Shown piece by piece: positions 9,329 through 19,267 of a stretch of 64,000 nt of DNA (position 1 is the first letter of the stretch; each line of letters begins with the position of its first letter). The translations under genes and the position numbers were made by a program. The stretch lies in assembly GCA_011390275.1 (NCBI GenBank), contig JAABST010000021.1, forward strand, positions 1-64,000, read 5' to 3'. Origin of the DNA: Geitlerinema sp. S16 (GTDB lineage Bacteria; Cyanobacteriota; Cyanobacteriia; Cyanobacteriales; Geitlerinemataceae). The notes below the pieces were generated by a model that saw nothing but the letters and a program-made list of their open reading frames with translations, was not told the DNA's origin and did not search any database.

Positions 9329-9727
9329 ATGAACCTTACCAAGCGTTTCCTCCAAGCTGTATTTGCTGTCGTCTTCGCTGTCAGCACCCTCGTGATTGCC
9401 GCTGCTCCGGCTTCGGCTGAAACTTACACCATTAAGATGGGTGCGGATAACGGAATGCTCGTCTTTGAACCCAACAACCTCGAAGTGAGCGCTGGCGACA
9501 CCGTTTCTTGGGCGATCAACAAAATGCCTCCCCACAACGTTGTCTTTGACGATTCCAAAGCTCCTGACGCTGCGCTCGCAAAAGCAATGTCGAGCACCAA
9601 AATGATGTTCGCAGCAGGCGATACCTACGATGTCACGATCCCCGCTGATGCAGCACCTGGAACCTACACCTACTTCTGCTCGCCTCACCGTGGTGCTGGC
9701 ATGATTGGTAAACTGACGATCAAGTAG
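9329..9727 (+). CDS. petE: Plastocyanin precursor
   Basis: Type-1 blue copper protein carrying electrons from cytochrome b6f to photosystem I (or cytochrome oxidase) in the thylakoid lumen. 132 residues: a signal peptide of 30 residues ending APASA, then a mature part of 102 residues. Copper ligands are visible: His69 (PPHNVVF), Cys117, His120 and Met125 (CSPHRGAGM). Monocistronic, with a candidate promoter upstream and a long terminator hairpin downstream. Copper control is typical for the family, but no site is identified here. Confidence 0.97.
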   Translation: MNLTKRFLQAVFAVVFAVSTLVIAAAPASAETYTIKMGADNGMLVFEPNNLEVSAGDTVSWAINKMPPHNVVFDDSKAPDAALAKAMSSTKMMFAAGDTYDVTIPADAAPGTYTYFCSPHRGAGMIGKLTIK

Positions 9728-9844
9728 ACCTCTACATTTTTAACTTGGCTTCAGATCGACCGATCACACCATCACAGATTTAAGCCCCGCTGCGTTTCAA
9801 CTAGCGAACTTAATGGGTGCTCGTGACTTAGACTTCAGCCGATC

Positions 9845-9886
9845 AACACAAAACCCGATGTACCCTGGTACACCGGGTTTTGTGTT
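9845..9886 (+). terminator. Long hairpin terminator after petE
   Basis: AACACAAAACCCGATGTACC (9845-9864) pairs with its complement ending at 9886, with one mismatch and a 2-nt loop, giving a stem of about 19 bp. The arm's own T's supply a weak T tract. It lies 118 bases after petE. Confidence 0.7.
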
Positions 9887-9942
9887 ACGCGAATCTTGTT
9901 TGATTCATTCCGGTTTGATTCATTCACACGACGATCGGACAG

Positions 9943-12255
9943 ATGCGACACTGGAACATCCTCGATCGCCTTTCTCCTGACGCTATGTCTACTCTCGATT
10001 CACCGACCCAACCGCCAACCTTTGCAGACCTCTTGGATCGCGCTCGTGATGCATTGCAGAACGAGGTTTGGGATCAGGCGATCGCGGCCTACGAAATGGC
10101 GATCGAGCTTGATCCTGAGATCCGTGTGGCCTATTGGGAATTGGGGGTCGCGTTAATTTTGGCGGAGCGTGAGGAGGAGGCGCAAACCCTGTGGTTCTCA
10201 GTCATGTTCGCCGCTGGAGAATTCGAGGCGGAATGGATCGGGGAGTTGCTGACGGCATTGGTGAGCGAGGCCGATCGCTTTCGGGCAGGCGATCAGTTTA
10301 ATCTCGCTTGGGCGTTGCGACGTCACGCCTACGAAATTGCCCCGAACAACGCCGCGAATACGATCGAATTAATCGATCTCGCGCTCGATACCGATCAGCT
10401 CAGTCCGGAGGAATTGACCGATTGGAATGTCGCAACAACGATCGCGGCGAATCCGGACGTGAATCGCGATCGATGGCTAGCGGTCTGTTTGCGGCTATTG
10501 GAGACATGCCGGACCGATGCGGCACTGCCCGCGATCGTCCGCGCTACGTTTTTGCGCGAGGATATGACCGATCATGATCGACAGCGGCTGTATCCCAAAC
10601 TCGCCAATGCAGCGCTTTCCGTTGGCGTTAAACAACAGCGCTCCGCCGATGGACTGGCGTTAGCCCAGGTCGCGCTCGACTTTGTTCCCGATGATTTTCA
10701 GGTGTTATGTCACACCGTGATGTTTTATCGCCAGCAGCGAGATTTTACGCAGGCGATCGCCCAAGCGGAACGCTGCGAACAGGTCGCTCCTACACCAGCG
10801 GATCGCGTTTTTGCGACGACTCTGCGGCTCCTCGCTCTCTTAACTACCGGTGGGCGCTGGTCGGAAGCCCAAAGCGTAGCCGAACAGTATCGCGATCGCC
10901 TGTCTGCTGTAATTGCCGAAAATCCACGCAATCTCGGTGAAACCCAAGCGCTACGGCTATTAACCTCCACCTTTTGTCTGGGATACCTGCGCGATCGCCC
11001 GGATCTCGATCGGCCGCTGATCAACCAAGCGGCGGTGATCGCCCAGGCCAATATCGCGATTCATCATCGCGATCGCCTAGAGCGTTACCGCCGCGCTCAG
11101 CACACCCGACGCACCACAACACAGAATCGCCCCGCAAAAATTCGCATCGGCTATCTCTCAGACTCGCTGCGATCGCACTCCGTCGGCTGGCTGGCTCGCT
11201 GGCCGTTCGCCTATCACGATCGCGATCGCTTCGAGATTTTCGTCTACTTCATTAACGGCGAAGCGTGGCGCAGTGATCCTGTGCAGCAGTGGTACATCGA
11301 TCGCGCCGATCATGTGCAATTTGGCGGGATTGACAGCGCCGAAATTGCCGACCAGATCGCCGAGGATGCGATCGATATTTTGCTCGATCTCGACAGCCTC
11401 ACCGTCGATATTGGCTGCACCGTCATGGCGCTCAAGCCCGCCCCGATTCAGTGTTCCTGGCTGGGGTTCGATGCCACCGGTTTACCGACGATCGATTACT
11501 ATTTGGCCGATGATCTGACCCTACCCGAAAATGCCCAAGACTATTACGCCGAAACGATTTGGCGTTTGCCCCGCAGCTATATCGCGATCGACGGCTTCGA
11601 GCAAGCCGTGCCGACGCTTCACCGTCGTAATTTGGGCATCAACCCCGACGCGATCGTCTATTTCAGCAACCAAACCGGCCAAAAACGTAACCCCGATCTA
11701 ATGCGTCTCCAGCTCGAAATTGTGCAGGGTGTGCCGGGATCGCAGTTACTGATTAAGGGGGTCGCGGATGGGTTGGCGGTGCAGGCATCGTTTGGGGCGA
11801 TCGCCGATGAGCTTGGGGTTGATCGCGATCGGCTGCATTTCCTGGGTCAGGCGAAAAGCGAGGCGGAACACCGGGCGAACTTGGCGATCGCCGATGTGGT
11901 GCTGGATACCTACCCTTACAACGGCGCAACGACCACACTCGAAACGCTCTGGGCGGGTATTCCGCTCGTGACGCGAGCCGGTCAGCAGTTTTCGGGACGT
12001 AATAGTTTCGCGATGTTAACGCAGGTTGGGGTTGAGGCGGGGATCGCCTGGAGCGATCGCGACTATGTGGAGTGGGGCGTGCGCTTCGGGCAGGATCTCG
12101 CGTTGCGGCAACAGGTGGCGTGGCAGTTGCGGCGATCGCGGCAGGTGTCGCCGCTGTGGGACGGGCGCGGATTTACGCGCGATCTCGAAGCCGCATTTGA
12201 TGAAATGTGGTTGCGTTATCGTGATGTTTGTGATGAAGGATCATCGAATGACTAA
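9943..12255 (+). CDS. TPR / O-GlcNAc transferase-like glycosyltransferase (GT41)
   Basis: 770 residues. The N-terminal part has TPR-like helices (ALQNEVWDQAIAAYEMAIEL about residues 35-60). The last ~370 residues are the GT41 catalytic region: RIGYLSDSLRSHSVG (about 400), APIQCSWLGFDATGLPTIDY, and DVVLDTYPYNGATTTLETLW near 655. It resembles the bacterial SPINDLY/OGT-like family that transfers a sugar from a nucleotide sugar to protein or another acceptor; the acceptor here is unknown. ATG at 9943, with an internal ATG at 9985 also possible. It stands alone between petE and a long spacer. Confidence 0.85.
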   Translation: MRHWNILDRLSPDAMSTLDSPTQPPTFADLLDRARDALQNEVWDQAIAAYEMAIELDPEIRVAYWELGVALILAEREEEAQTLWFSVMFAAGEFEAEWIGELLTALVSEADRFRAGDQFNLAWALRRHAYEIAPNNAANTIELIDLALDTDQLSPEELTDWNVATTIAANPDVNRDRWLAVCLRLLETCRTDAALPAIVRATFLREDMTDHDRQRLYPKLANAALSVGVKQQRSADGLALAQVALDFVPDDFQVLCHTVMFYRQQRDFTQAIAQAERCEQVAPTPADRVFATTLRLLALLTTGGRWSEAQSVAEQYRDRLSAVIAENPRNLGETQALRLLTSTFCLGYLRDRPDLDRPLINQAAVIAQANIAIHHRDRLERYRRAQHTRRTTTQNRPAKIRIGYLSDSLRSHSVGWLARWPFAYHDRDRFEIFVYFINGEAWRSDPVQQWYIDRADHVQFGGIDSAEIADQIAEDAIDILLDLDSLTVDIGCTVMALKPAPIQCSWLGFDATGLPTIDYYLADDLTLPENAQDYYAETIWRLPRSYIAIDGFEQAVPTLHRRNLGINPDAIVYFSNQTGQKRNPDLMRLQLEIVQGVPGSQLLIKGVADGLAVQASFGAIADELGVDRDRLHFLGQAKSEAEHRANLAIADVVLDTYPYNGATTTLETLWAGIPLVTRAGQQFSGRNSFAMLTQVGVEAGIAWSDRDYVEWGVRFGQDLALRQQVAWQLRRSRQVSPLWDGRGFTRDLEAAFDEMWLRYRDVCDEGSSND

Positions 12256-12961
12256 ACGATGAATCAGTCTACGATCGTGCTGTGATCGTTCTGTGATCAT
12301 GTTTTGAGAGATTGACAGTATGGCTCACCATCCTCCAATAACGCCCCACATCAGCTCCGGCAGACTGGTCGCGTTTTTGAGTCGAATGCCGATCAACCGA
12401 CGTCAAGATGTCAGAGAGACCAGTCGCGCAGCGATGGTTAACCTGGATCGTGTCGATCGCGACGGTCTGGCAACGCACAGCTAAAGGTATTGCACACAGA
12501 AGCAACGTCGCACCCATTTTACTGAGTGGCTTTTATCCTGGCAGGCCATTGGCAGTAGTCGAGAGCAAGCTGATCCGAAATCCGTTTGGGCTGATTAACG
12601 TGAGTTCAGGATCAGAAATCCTTACCGCGATGGCTCTCCTTTTCTCTCAGAACTTATGCAGAAGTCCTGAAAAAACGATTGGGTAAGGACTTATAAAATT
12701 AAGGCTGAGAGCACTTCATTTAGGTTACGTAAGAACAATAAGGTGAGACCCCGATGAGTAAAGATACGTTTGCGACAAGGTGATTTAGGGTCGGCATCGT
12801 GACTCATACGTCAAGAATCGCCAAGAAAAAAGAGGTTATCTTATTGAATAAGAAATGTTCGCACCATAGCCTTTTTGCAGCCAGGTATACAGAATCTCAG
12901 TGACATCAAGATCACTCTATGCTTCAGCCAGATTCGTATCAATACATTAGGACATCGTGAC
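12256..12961. other. ~700-bp spacer without a supported gene
   Basis: Contains only short open frames. One of 92 codons (12408-12686) resembles nothing I recognise and has no ribosome-binding site. Composition becomes AT-rich after 12640. No tRNA or terminator is evident. This may be decayed sequence or the long leader of the peptidase gene. Confidence 0.4.
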
Positions 12962-14062
12962 ATGGGTTTCATCGATTCTTCCGTTACCGAAAATATGCCG
13001 ATTCCTTCCATTCAAATTGACCCATTACGCTACCAGCTTCAAGAGTTTCTAGATATCCTAAAACCGCTCATTCGAGAGCCTTCGGTTGTCGGCCACGAAG
13101 ATGCATTTTTTCGCGTTTTGCGGCGTGAGCTAGAAGAAATTGGGGTTGATGTTAAGTACTATCACGGTGTTTTGGTCGCTCAAGGGCGTCGCCCTGAGGA
13201 TCTATTTTTATCGGCACATATCGATCGTCATGGGCTGATGTGTACGGGGCCGAATGAGTTTCGCTATGCGGCATTTATTGCGAGCAATCAAGGGGAGGTG
13301 ATGGGCGGATCGGTGTCTGAACATATGATGCACACGATCGAGGATCGCTTCCAAGGTCAGCGGGTTCAGGCACAGTTTCCTTATACCGGAACCTATCTCG
13401 GACAAGGCGAAATTACACGATCGTATATTTGCCCAGAGCGCAATAATTTAATCTTTGAAGTGGATGGTTTAGCCTTTTTGCAACCGGGTACTCCGGTCGC
13501 ATTTCTCGATCGCTTACAGATAGAAGATGGACTGATTTCGGCGCAGCTCGATAATGTTGTCAGTGCTGCAATTTTGATCTATCTCTTCCGTAAAGGATTT
13601 CAAGGAACGGGTATGTTTACCGCTCAGGAAGAGTCCGGACGAAGCTGGCGTTACGCTTTATCGTGGTTTCAACAGCAGCGTTTAACCACACAACGATTGG
13701 TCGTCTTGGACACCAGTCCTTACGCCTCTCGTGAGGATGCCGATGCTCAACAGGTGGCTTTGCGTCATCAAGATGCCAATGGCCCATTCTCCAAAGAAAT
13801 GACGCAGGAGCTGGTGAGTCGTTGTGAGTCACTCGGTATTTCCTATGGTTTTAAGGATGAATATATCGTGCAGCAAAATAAGAAGCTGGGTAAGAGTTAT
13901 CCGTTAGGTCGCACAGAGTTGGGACGAGTGGTCACGGCTACGGAAGGGGCGATTAATGGTACGACGCTACAAATTCCAACGACGGAATATCATACGGCGT
14001 TTGAAACGGCATCGTTATCCTCGATCGCGGCAGTGATTAAATTACTGATGAGCTATGTTTAA
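12962..14062 (+). CDS. M42/M20-like zinc metallopeptidase
   Basis: About 366 residues, cytoplasmic. It has the co-catalytic two-metal peptidase pattern: SAHIDRHGL (H and D, about residue 86), AQLDNVVSA (bridging Asp, about 196), FTAQEESG (Glu-Glu, about 222), VVLDTSPY and a final TTEYHTAFE (His). An M42-type aminopeptidase or a deacylase/dipeptidase is inferred; the substrate is unknown. I prefer the ATG at 12962 because AGGA sits about ten bases before it; a frame open to 12875 exists. Two hairpins follow the stop. Confidence 0.75.
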   Translation: MGFIDSSVTENMPIPSIQIDPLRYQLQEFLDILKPLIREPSVVGHEDAFFRVLRRELEEIGVDVKYYHGVLVAQGRRPEDLFLSAHIDRHGLMCTGPNEFRYAAFIASNQGEVMGGSVSEHMMHTIEDRFQGQRVQAQFPYTGTYLGQGEITRSYICPERNNLIFEVDGLAFLQPGTPVAFLDRLQIEDGLISAQLDNVVSAAILIYLFRKGFQGTGMFTAQEESGRSWRYALSWFQQQRLTTQRLVVLDTSPYASREDADAQQVALRHQDANGPFSKEMTQELVSRCESLGISYGFKDEYIVQQNKKLGKSYPLGRTELGRVVTATEGAINGTTLQIPTTEYHTAFETASLSSIAAVIKLLMSYV

Positions 14063-14080
14063 CGACTTTAGAGTTCATCT

Positions 14081-14136
14081 AAGTTGGTCAAGATCACCAA
14101 CTTAGACCTTTGAGGTTTTGAGAACCTCAAAGGTCT
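14081..14136. terminator. Two consecutive hairpins between convergent genes
   Basis: AAGTTGGT/ACCAACTT (14081-14088, 14096-14103) is followed at once by AGACCTTTGAGGTT/AACCTCAAAGGTCT (14104-14117, 14123-14136), a perfect 14-bp stem with a 5-nt loop. It lies between the converging peptidase and nagZ genes. No long T run follows on either strand, so this may be a bidirectional terminator or an RNA-stability element. Confidence 0.6.
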
Positions 14137-14197
14137 CGCTCCCCGTGAGCTAGATCGGCTCAATTTTGTGATGAAGCTTGAACAAGCCGATGGTCAT

Positions 14198-15838
14198 TTA
14201 AGCATTGGGCTTAAAGCCGCTCCACTGCATCGCTCCGCTGCCAAATAGCCGCTCCATCGCTAAGATTTGGGCGTCGGGGGTTTGCGAGAACGAGAAGACA
14301 AAGGGGACGGTGTCCGGTGCGGGGAACGTCGCGCGGAATTGATCGAGGGCGTAGGGGCTGCCGTAGATCACGAGACCGGCAAGCCGATCGCAGGCGATCG
14401 CCGCTTCGAGCCAGCGTTGTGCTTTGGCGGCTAGGTCGGCGCTGCTCCCGAAGGGGTTGCCGCGTACGAAGACTTGCAGGACGATCGCGCCGGATTCGGG
14501 CGTTAGATCGGGGTCACGGAAGCTTTGTGAGTCGAGGCAAAGGAGGTCATAGCCGTGCTGTTGGGGGACGGCGACGGCGGCGCGGTGGTGGCCGAGGATG
14601 CTACAGCGCAGCAGGTCGTCGATGATGATGACGTTGCGAGGCGATCGCGGGTTATTGGTCTGACTCGAAGTGATCGGCGCGATCGGTAATAATCCACCAC
14701 ACTCGATCGAAGTTTGTAGAATCTGGTGATCGAGCGCGATCGCGTCGGGTGTGACGAGCTGCTGACGCAAATTCGCCGCTGAAATGGCTTGACGCTGTGC
14801 CGTGAGCTTGGCCTTGGCTGCAAACAGCCGCGATACCGAGGCTTCGATCCGATCGCGCGAAATCTCGCCTGCCTCCACCGCCCGACACACCGCCTCAATC
14901 CCGCCGATCGCGTCTTCCGGCATCAACACCACATCCGCTCCGGCTTTCACCGCACCCAGGATCGCCGCTTCGTTGGAATATTCCCGCGCGATCGCCCCCA
15001 TCACCAGCGCGTCCGTGGCAATGATGCCGTCAAAGCCGAGCCGATCGCGCAAAATGTCGGTGCTAATTGTGGGTGAAAGCGTCGCGGGATGGGTCGTATC
15101 CCAGGCCGGGACGCGCACATGCGCCGTCATTACCGAATCCACGCCCGCCGCGATCGCCCGTTTAAACGGAGGCAGCTCGACAGCGGTGAGGCGATCGTCA
15201 TCATGGCCGATCGTCGGCAGTTCCCAATGGGAATCGACGCTGGTGTCGCCATGACCGGGGAAATGTTTCGCCGTCGTTAAGACAGGGTAATCCTGCGCCC
15301 CTTGGATAAAGGCGGCGGCGAGATCCGCGACGATCGCCGGGTCGGCGCTGAACGATCGGACGTTGATCACTGGATTATCGGGATTGTTATTCACATCCAC
15401 CACCGGCCCGAGAATCCAATCGATCCCGATCGCCAAGGCTTCCCGTGCTGTCACGCGCCCCATTTCCCGCGCCAGGTTGACGGCCAGCTCGCGATCCTTT
15501 CGGGCGATCGTCCCCAGTGCCATCAACGGCGGCAGATGACTCGCGCCCGCGAACCGCTGACCGACACCCTCTTCGATATCCGCGCAAATCAACAGCGGAA
15601 TTGCCGCCTGTGCCTGTAATTCCTGCGTCCGTAGCGCCACTTCTGGCGCACTGCCGTCGATCAGCAACACTCCGCCGATCCCCCGATCGCGAATCAGCGT
15701 TTGTAATGCCTCACGATTGGGTTCCCAGGCCGGATAGCGGATTTGCCCATCGAACAAATGACCGGATGCACGCACAACAAATAATTGCGCCACGAGCCGA
15801 TCGAGGGGCAGCGCAGCGGGATCGGGAAATAGGGTCAT
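14198..15838 (-). CDS. nagZ: Glycoside hydrolase family 3, beta-N-acetylhexosaminidase-like
   Basis: 546 residues, longer than the ~340 of compact NagZ. The GH3 barrel occupies the first ~350 residues with GVLLIDG, ADIEEGVGQRF, GPVVDVN, and the catalytic-loop motif KHFPGHGDTSVDSH typical of NagZ enzymes that recycle peptidoglycan GlcNAc-anhydroMurNAc. TDALVMGAI carries the nucleophile Asp. The C-terminal ~190 residues are a further domain of GH3-C type. No signal peptide is seen. It starts 12 bases after the rbfA stop and so is in an operon with rbfA. Confidence 0.85.
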   Translation of the reverse strand: MTLFPDPAALPLDRLVAQLFVVRASGHLFDGQIRYPAWEPNREALQTLIRDRGIGGVLLIDGSAPEVALRTQELQAQAAIPLLICADIEEGVGQRFAGASHLPPLMALGTIARKDRELAVNLAREMGRVTAREALAIGIDWILGPVVDVNNNPDNPVINVRSFSADPAIVADLAAAFIQGAQDYPVLTTAKHFPGHGDTSVDSHWELPTIGHDDDRLTAVELPPFKRAIAAGVDSVMTAHVRVPAWDTTHPATLSPTISTDILRDRLGFDGIIATDALVMGAIAREYSNEAAILGAVKAGADVVLMPEDAIGGIEAVCRAVEAGEISRDRIEASVSRLFAAKAKLTAQRQAISAANLRQQLVTPDAIALDHQILQTSIECGGLLPIAPITSSQTNNPRSPRNVIIIDDLLRCSILGHHRAAVAVPQQHGYDLLCLDSQSFRDPDLTPESGAIVLQVFVRGNPFGSSADLAAKAQRWLEAAIACDRLAGLVIYGSPYALDQFRATFPAPDTVPFVFSFSQTPDAQILAMERLFGSGAMQWSGFKPNA

Positions 15839-15850
15839 ATTTCTTCGGCT

Positions 15851-16264
15851 TTACTCGGAATCCACACCGCTCTCATCGCTGTCTGAGTCAGGCTTGGCGG
15901 ACTCTTTACGCTCTTGGCTGATGCGTTCGAGCAGGTCGATCATTTTCACCCCACGTTCGAGCGATCGATCTTCAAAAAACATCACTTCCGGCGTCCGGCG
16001 CAGACGCACCCGCGCCCCGATCTCCCGACGCACATAACCCGTCGCCGCTGCCAAGCCCGCCATCGTTTCCTGCTTGGCATCCTCGGAACCGTAAATACTG
16101 ACGAAAATCTTGGCGTGTTGCAGATCGCCGGAGACTTCCACATCGGTGATGCTCACCATGCCAGCTCCGACGCGATCGTCTTTGATCGCTCCGCCAACTA
16201 ACATCTGGCTGACTTCGCGTTTAATCATCGAAGCCACGCGCGAAATGCGACGGTCATTCGCCAT
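15851..16264 (-). CDS. rbfA: 30S ribosome-binding factor A
   Basis: Late 30S maturation and cold-adaptation factor, KH-like fold. About 137 residues: [58 protein letters not shown]. The start is set at the ATG at 16264 because AAGGAAG lies just upstream on the minus strand and the family begins here; the frame is open for 25 more codons without support. The acidic tail is short. It is the first gene of an rbfA-nagZ pair. Confidence 0.94.
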   Translation of the reverse strand: MANDRRISRVASMIKREVSQMLVGGAIKDDRVGAGMVSITDVEVSGDLQHAKIFVSIYGSEDAKQETMAGLAAATGYVRREIGARVRLRRTPEVMFFEDRSLERGVKMIDLLERISQERKESAKPDSDSDESGVDSE

Positions 16265-16625
16265 GATGTTTGCTTCCTTAAGAACTTCAAATACGTTAGA
16301 GACAGAACTATCGAGCGCTGAAGCGGACGATCGCACCACCTCACGACCGCACCCTCACTACTTAAAAATGCCCAATCAATATTCTACGAGTTGAAGGTAA
16401 CAGCGATTCAATCACGCAACGGGAGTTATGACGATCTGGGATTTGCGCGGGAGATTGGCATATGAGATTCGCGTATGAGGTTTGAGGTTGAGGCTTGAGG
16501 TTGAGGTTTGGGTAAGTGTGAATCGTGAGTGGATCTGAAGGTCTTTGACCCATCTCGACGCGATCGATATCAATTCCAACGCCTTAAACCCAAACCACGA
16601 AGCCCAGCTCACGCAGCCCAGCTCA
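16265..16625. other. Spacer with 13-nt tandem repeat
   Basis: No gene is seen between ycf33 and rbfA. At 16477-16511 there is a tandem array of GAGGTTTGAGGTT, GAGGCTTGAGGTT and a partial third copy (period 13). The rest holds the rbfA promoter region. Confidence 0.6.
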
Positions 16626-16823
16626 CTAAGCTAGCCCCAACATAGCTTGCAGCGTAAACGTGACAAAAAAGAAGCCGGAAATCGCAATTCCAATCAGCGC
16701 CGCGAGGGTTACAGGACGTTTGCCCAGGGGTTTGAGCAATTCATAAATCGAATAAAACACCCCGAGCGTGAAGGTGATCAGATAGCGCGGGTAGCGGGAA
16801 ACATTCAGAAAAAACTCGTTCAT
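16626..16823 (-). CDS. ycf33: DUF751 / Ycf33 family small membrane protein
   Basis: 65 residues with two predicted membrane helices (about 15-32 and 41-62). NVSRYPRYLITFTLGVF, then KRPVTLAALIG, match the Ycf33/DUF751 family of cyanobacteria and plastids. Function is unknown. ATG at 16823. Confidence 0.85.
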   Translation of the reverse strand: MNEFFLNVSRYPRYLITFTLGVFYSIYELLKPLGKRPVTLAALIGIAISGFFFVTFTLQAMLGLA

Positions 16824-17285
16824 TGTGCAAACAGAGGAAGTGTTAAATCGAGGCGTATTTTAAGGATATATATCTTAGCGGTCTGATGGACGCTACGGCG
16901 CGATCGCACCTCTGATCTCCGTCCTCTCGATTACAATCGCAGCCCAAATCACAATGAGAGTCACTACTCTTTTGTTCTGTAAATTTCTATGATTAAACAT
17001 AAATAACCCTAAAGAATCCTCAAAAAGCGTAGACTGCGTTTAAGAAACGTAAAATACACGGGACAATTGTTGATAACGGTTGCTCCAAGGAAAAGACATG
17101 ATGTCGATTTCGTGAGCTAACACGATCGCGCAACTCGTTTTATGGGGCGATACACGATATGTCTCGACGCGACTGAGATATGGTTCTGATATCGCCCAGA
17201 TCTACTAATCAAGCGAAAAATGCGCTCTGGAAAGACCGTAGATCGTCCGCAATAGAACATCGTCTCACGACGATACAAGACGTAA
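16824..17285. other. Divergent ycf33/ndhD spacer
   Basis: 462 bases without a gene, AT-rich at 16970-17060. It probably carries the ndhD promoter and leader, but no clear box is seen. Confidence 0.4.
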
Positions 17286-18980
17286 ATGCTTTCTGATTCA
17301 TTTCCGTGGTTGACCGCGATCTTCGCGTTCCCTCTCGTAGCTGCTTGCCTAATTCCTCTGATTCCCGATACCGACGGTAAAACCCTCCGCTGGTACTCGA
17401 TCGTCGTGGCCGTGACGGACTTTGCTTTGATGATCAAAGTCTTTCTGGATCATTACGATCCCAGTGTGGCCGGATTTCAGTTGGTCGAAAAATTTGACTG
17501 GATTCCCCAAATTGGCCTGAGCTGGGCGGTCTCGATCGATGGGATTTCCATGCCCCTCGTGCTGCTCTCCGGTCTAGTGACGACGCTGTCACTTCTGGCC
17601 GCGTGGCAGGTCGATCGCAAACCGCGCCTGTTTTATTTCCTAATGCTGGTGCTGTACGCCGCCCAGATTGGCGTTTTCATCGCCCAGGATTTCCTGCTGT
17701 TTTTCATCATGTGGGAAATCGAGCTAGTACCGGTGTACCTGCTCGTCTGCATCTGGGGTGGCCCGAAACGCCAACAGGCCGCCACAAAATTCTTGCTCTA
17801 CACGGCTATTTCTTCTGTCTTTATCCTGGTCGCGGCCTTGGCCTTCGCCTTTGTCGGAGAGGGATCGCTGACTTTCGATATCGCCGAGCTGACCGGTCGG
17901 GCGTTGCCGCTCTCGCTGGAAATCGGGCTATACGCTGGCCTGCTCTTCTCCTTTGGCGTCAAACTCGCCGTTTTCCCGTTCCATACCTGGCTACCCGATA
18001 CCCACGGTGAAGCCTCGGCGCCAGTGTCGATGATCCTGGCCGGGGTCTTGCTCAAAATGGGTGCGTACGGGCTGATGCGTTTCAATATGGGAATGTTGCC
18101 CGACGCCCATATTTACTTTGCGCCTGCGCTGGTGACGATCGGAGTCATCAACATTGTCTACGGGGCGCTGGCCTCGTTTGCGCAGACCAATATGAAGCGC
18201 CGTTTGGCCTATTCGTCCGTGTCACACATGGGCTTTGTGCTGATCGGGATTGCCTCGTTTACCGACCTAGGGATCAACGGCGCAATGCTGCAAATGATCT
18301 CCCACGGTCTGATCGCGGCGATGCTGTTCTTCCTAACCGGTGTCACCTATGACCGTACCCACACCCTCTCGATGAAGGATATGGGCGGCGTCGGTATTTT
18401 GATGCCGAAGGTGTACGCGCTCTATGTGGCTGGGGCGATGGCCTCGATCGCGCTGCCCGGTATGAGCGGCTTCGCGAGCGAAGTTTCGGTTTTCCTCGGT
18501 ATCGCGACCAGCGATTTTTATGGTGTCGCCTTCCGTAGTGTGATCGTCTTCCTGGCCGCGATCGGTGTGATTTTGACGCCGATTTACCTGCTGTCGATGG
18601 TGCGCGAAGTGTTCCACGGGTCGGTCTTCGGCAAACAGGCGATTCCGAGTTGCGATATCACTGACCCAAATCGCCGTCAGGATTTCCTCGATAGTCAAGC
18701 GGCGGTCTGTTTCGGGACGAACTGCGTTTTGCCCGGTCAAGCCGTGTTTCGGGATAGCCAGCCGCGCGAAATTGCCATTGCGGTCAGCTTTCTGGTGTTG
18801 ATCGTGGCGATCGGCTGCTATCCGAAGGTTGCCATGCAAACCTACGATACGCAGACCGTGGCGATTAACCGTCTATCGATCCAGGCATATGCGGATGCGT
18901 ACGAAACGCGCGGATTGGGTAACGCTAACGCGCAGGCACTGCCGAATCCGGTGGCGACCCTGAGCGATCGCTCGAATTAG
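17286..18980 (+). CDS. ndhD: NAD(P)H-quinone oxidoreductase chain 4 (NdhD)
   Basis: Proton-pumping membrane subunit of the cyanobacterial NDH-1 complex, in respiration and cyclic electron flow. 564 residues with about 14 membrane helices. The ND4/NuoM core includes [20 protein letters not shown] (conserved Glu), [18 protein letters not shown], and [12 protein letters not shown] ~60-residue hydrophilic C-terminal part is present. It stands alone without ndhF, which is common for ndhD paralogues; which NDH-1 form it serves cannot be decided here. A terminator lies at 19064. Confidence 0.95.
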   Translation: MLSDSFPWLTAIFAFPLVAACLIPLIPDTDGKTLRWYSIVVAVTDFALMIKVFLDHYDPSVAGFQLVEKFDWIPQIGLSWAVSIDGISMPLVLLSGLVTTLSLLAAWQVDRKPRLFYFLMLVLYAAQIGVFIAQDFLLFFIMWEIELVPVYLLVCIWGGPKRQQAATKFLLYTAISSVFILVAALAFAFVGEGSLTFDIAELTGRALPLSLEIGLYAGLLFSFGVKLAVFPFHTWLPDTHGEASAPVSMILAGVLLKMGAYGLMRFNMGMLPDAHIYFAPALVTIGVINIVYGALASFAQTNMKRRLAYSSVSHMGFVLIGIASFTDLGINGAMLQMISHGLIAAMLFFLTGVTYDRTHTLSMKDMGGVGILMPKVYALYVAGAMASIALPGMSGFASEVSVFLGIATSDFYGVAFRSVIVFLAAIGVILTPIYLLSMVREVFHGSVFGKQAIPSCDITDPNRRQDFLDSQAAVCFGTNCVLPGQAVFRDSQPREIAIAVSFLVLIVAIGCYPKVAMQTYDTQTVAINRLSIQAYADAYETRGLGNANAQALPNPVATLSDRSN

Positions 18981-19063
18981 TTGGCAATCTCAGCCGATCA
19001 AGTGGGATCGCGAACTAACCGGGATCTACAAAATCAATAGGTTTGAGTTGAATTAACCCCTTA

Positions 19064-19104
19064 AAGAACTCGCTACACTGCAATCCGTAGCGGGTTCTTT
19101 TTTT
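19064..19104 (+). terminator. Rho-independent terminator after ndhD
   Basis: AAGAACTCGCTAC (19064-19076) pairs with GTAGCGGGTTCTT (19087-19099), one G-T pair, followed by a run of seven Ts. Confidence 0.88.
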
Positions 19105-19109
19105 GAGAA

Positions 19110-19225
19110 TATAGTCAGTTCAATTATTTTCAGAACACCCCGAGAGCGTTGAGCGGAGTCGAAACGCGGTTTGCAAGCAAGCAGAACAGAGTCAGTATGT
19201 CTCGTTTTTTATTGAACTGACTATA
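19110..19225. mobile_element. MITE-like hairpin element, copy 1 (116 bp)
   Basis: Perfect 15-bp terminal inverted repeats TATAGTCAGTTCAAT / ATTGAACTGACTATA at 19110-19124 and 19211-19225, A/T-rich just inside. TA at both outer ends suggests an IS630/Tc1-type target. The interior carries the stem-loop GCGTT-12 nt-AACGC at 19146-19167. No coding capacity. It sits directly after the ndhD terminator. Confidence 0.75.
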
Positions 19226-19267
19226 GACGCTTTCGCTATGTGAACTTTAATTCCTTCGTCGTGGCGA

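Noticed and set aside
12408..12686. 92-codon open frame in a long spacer
   Set aside because: No ribosome-binding site, no family resemblance, and composition like the surrounding non-coding DNA.
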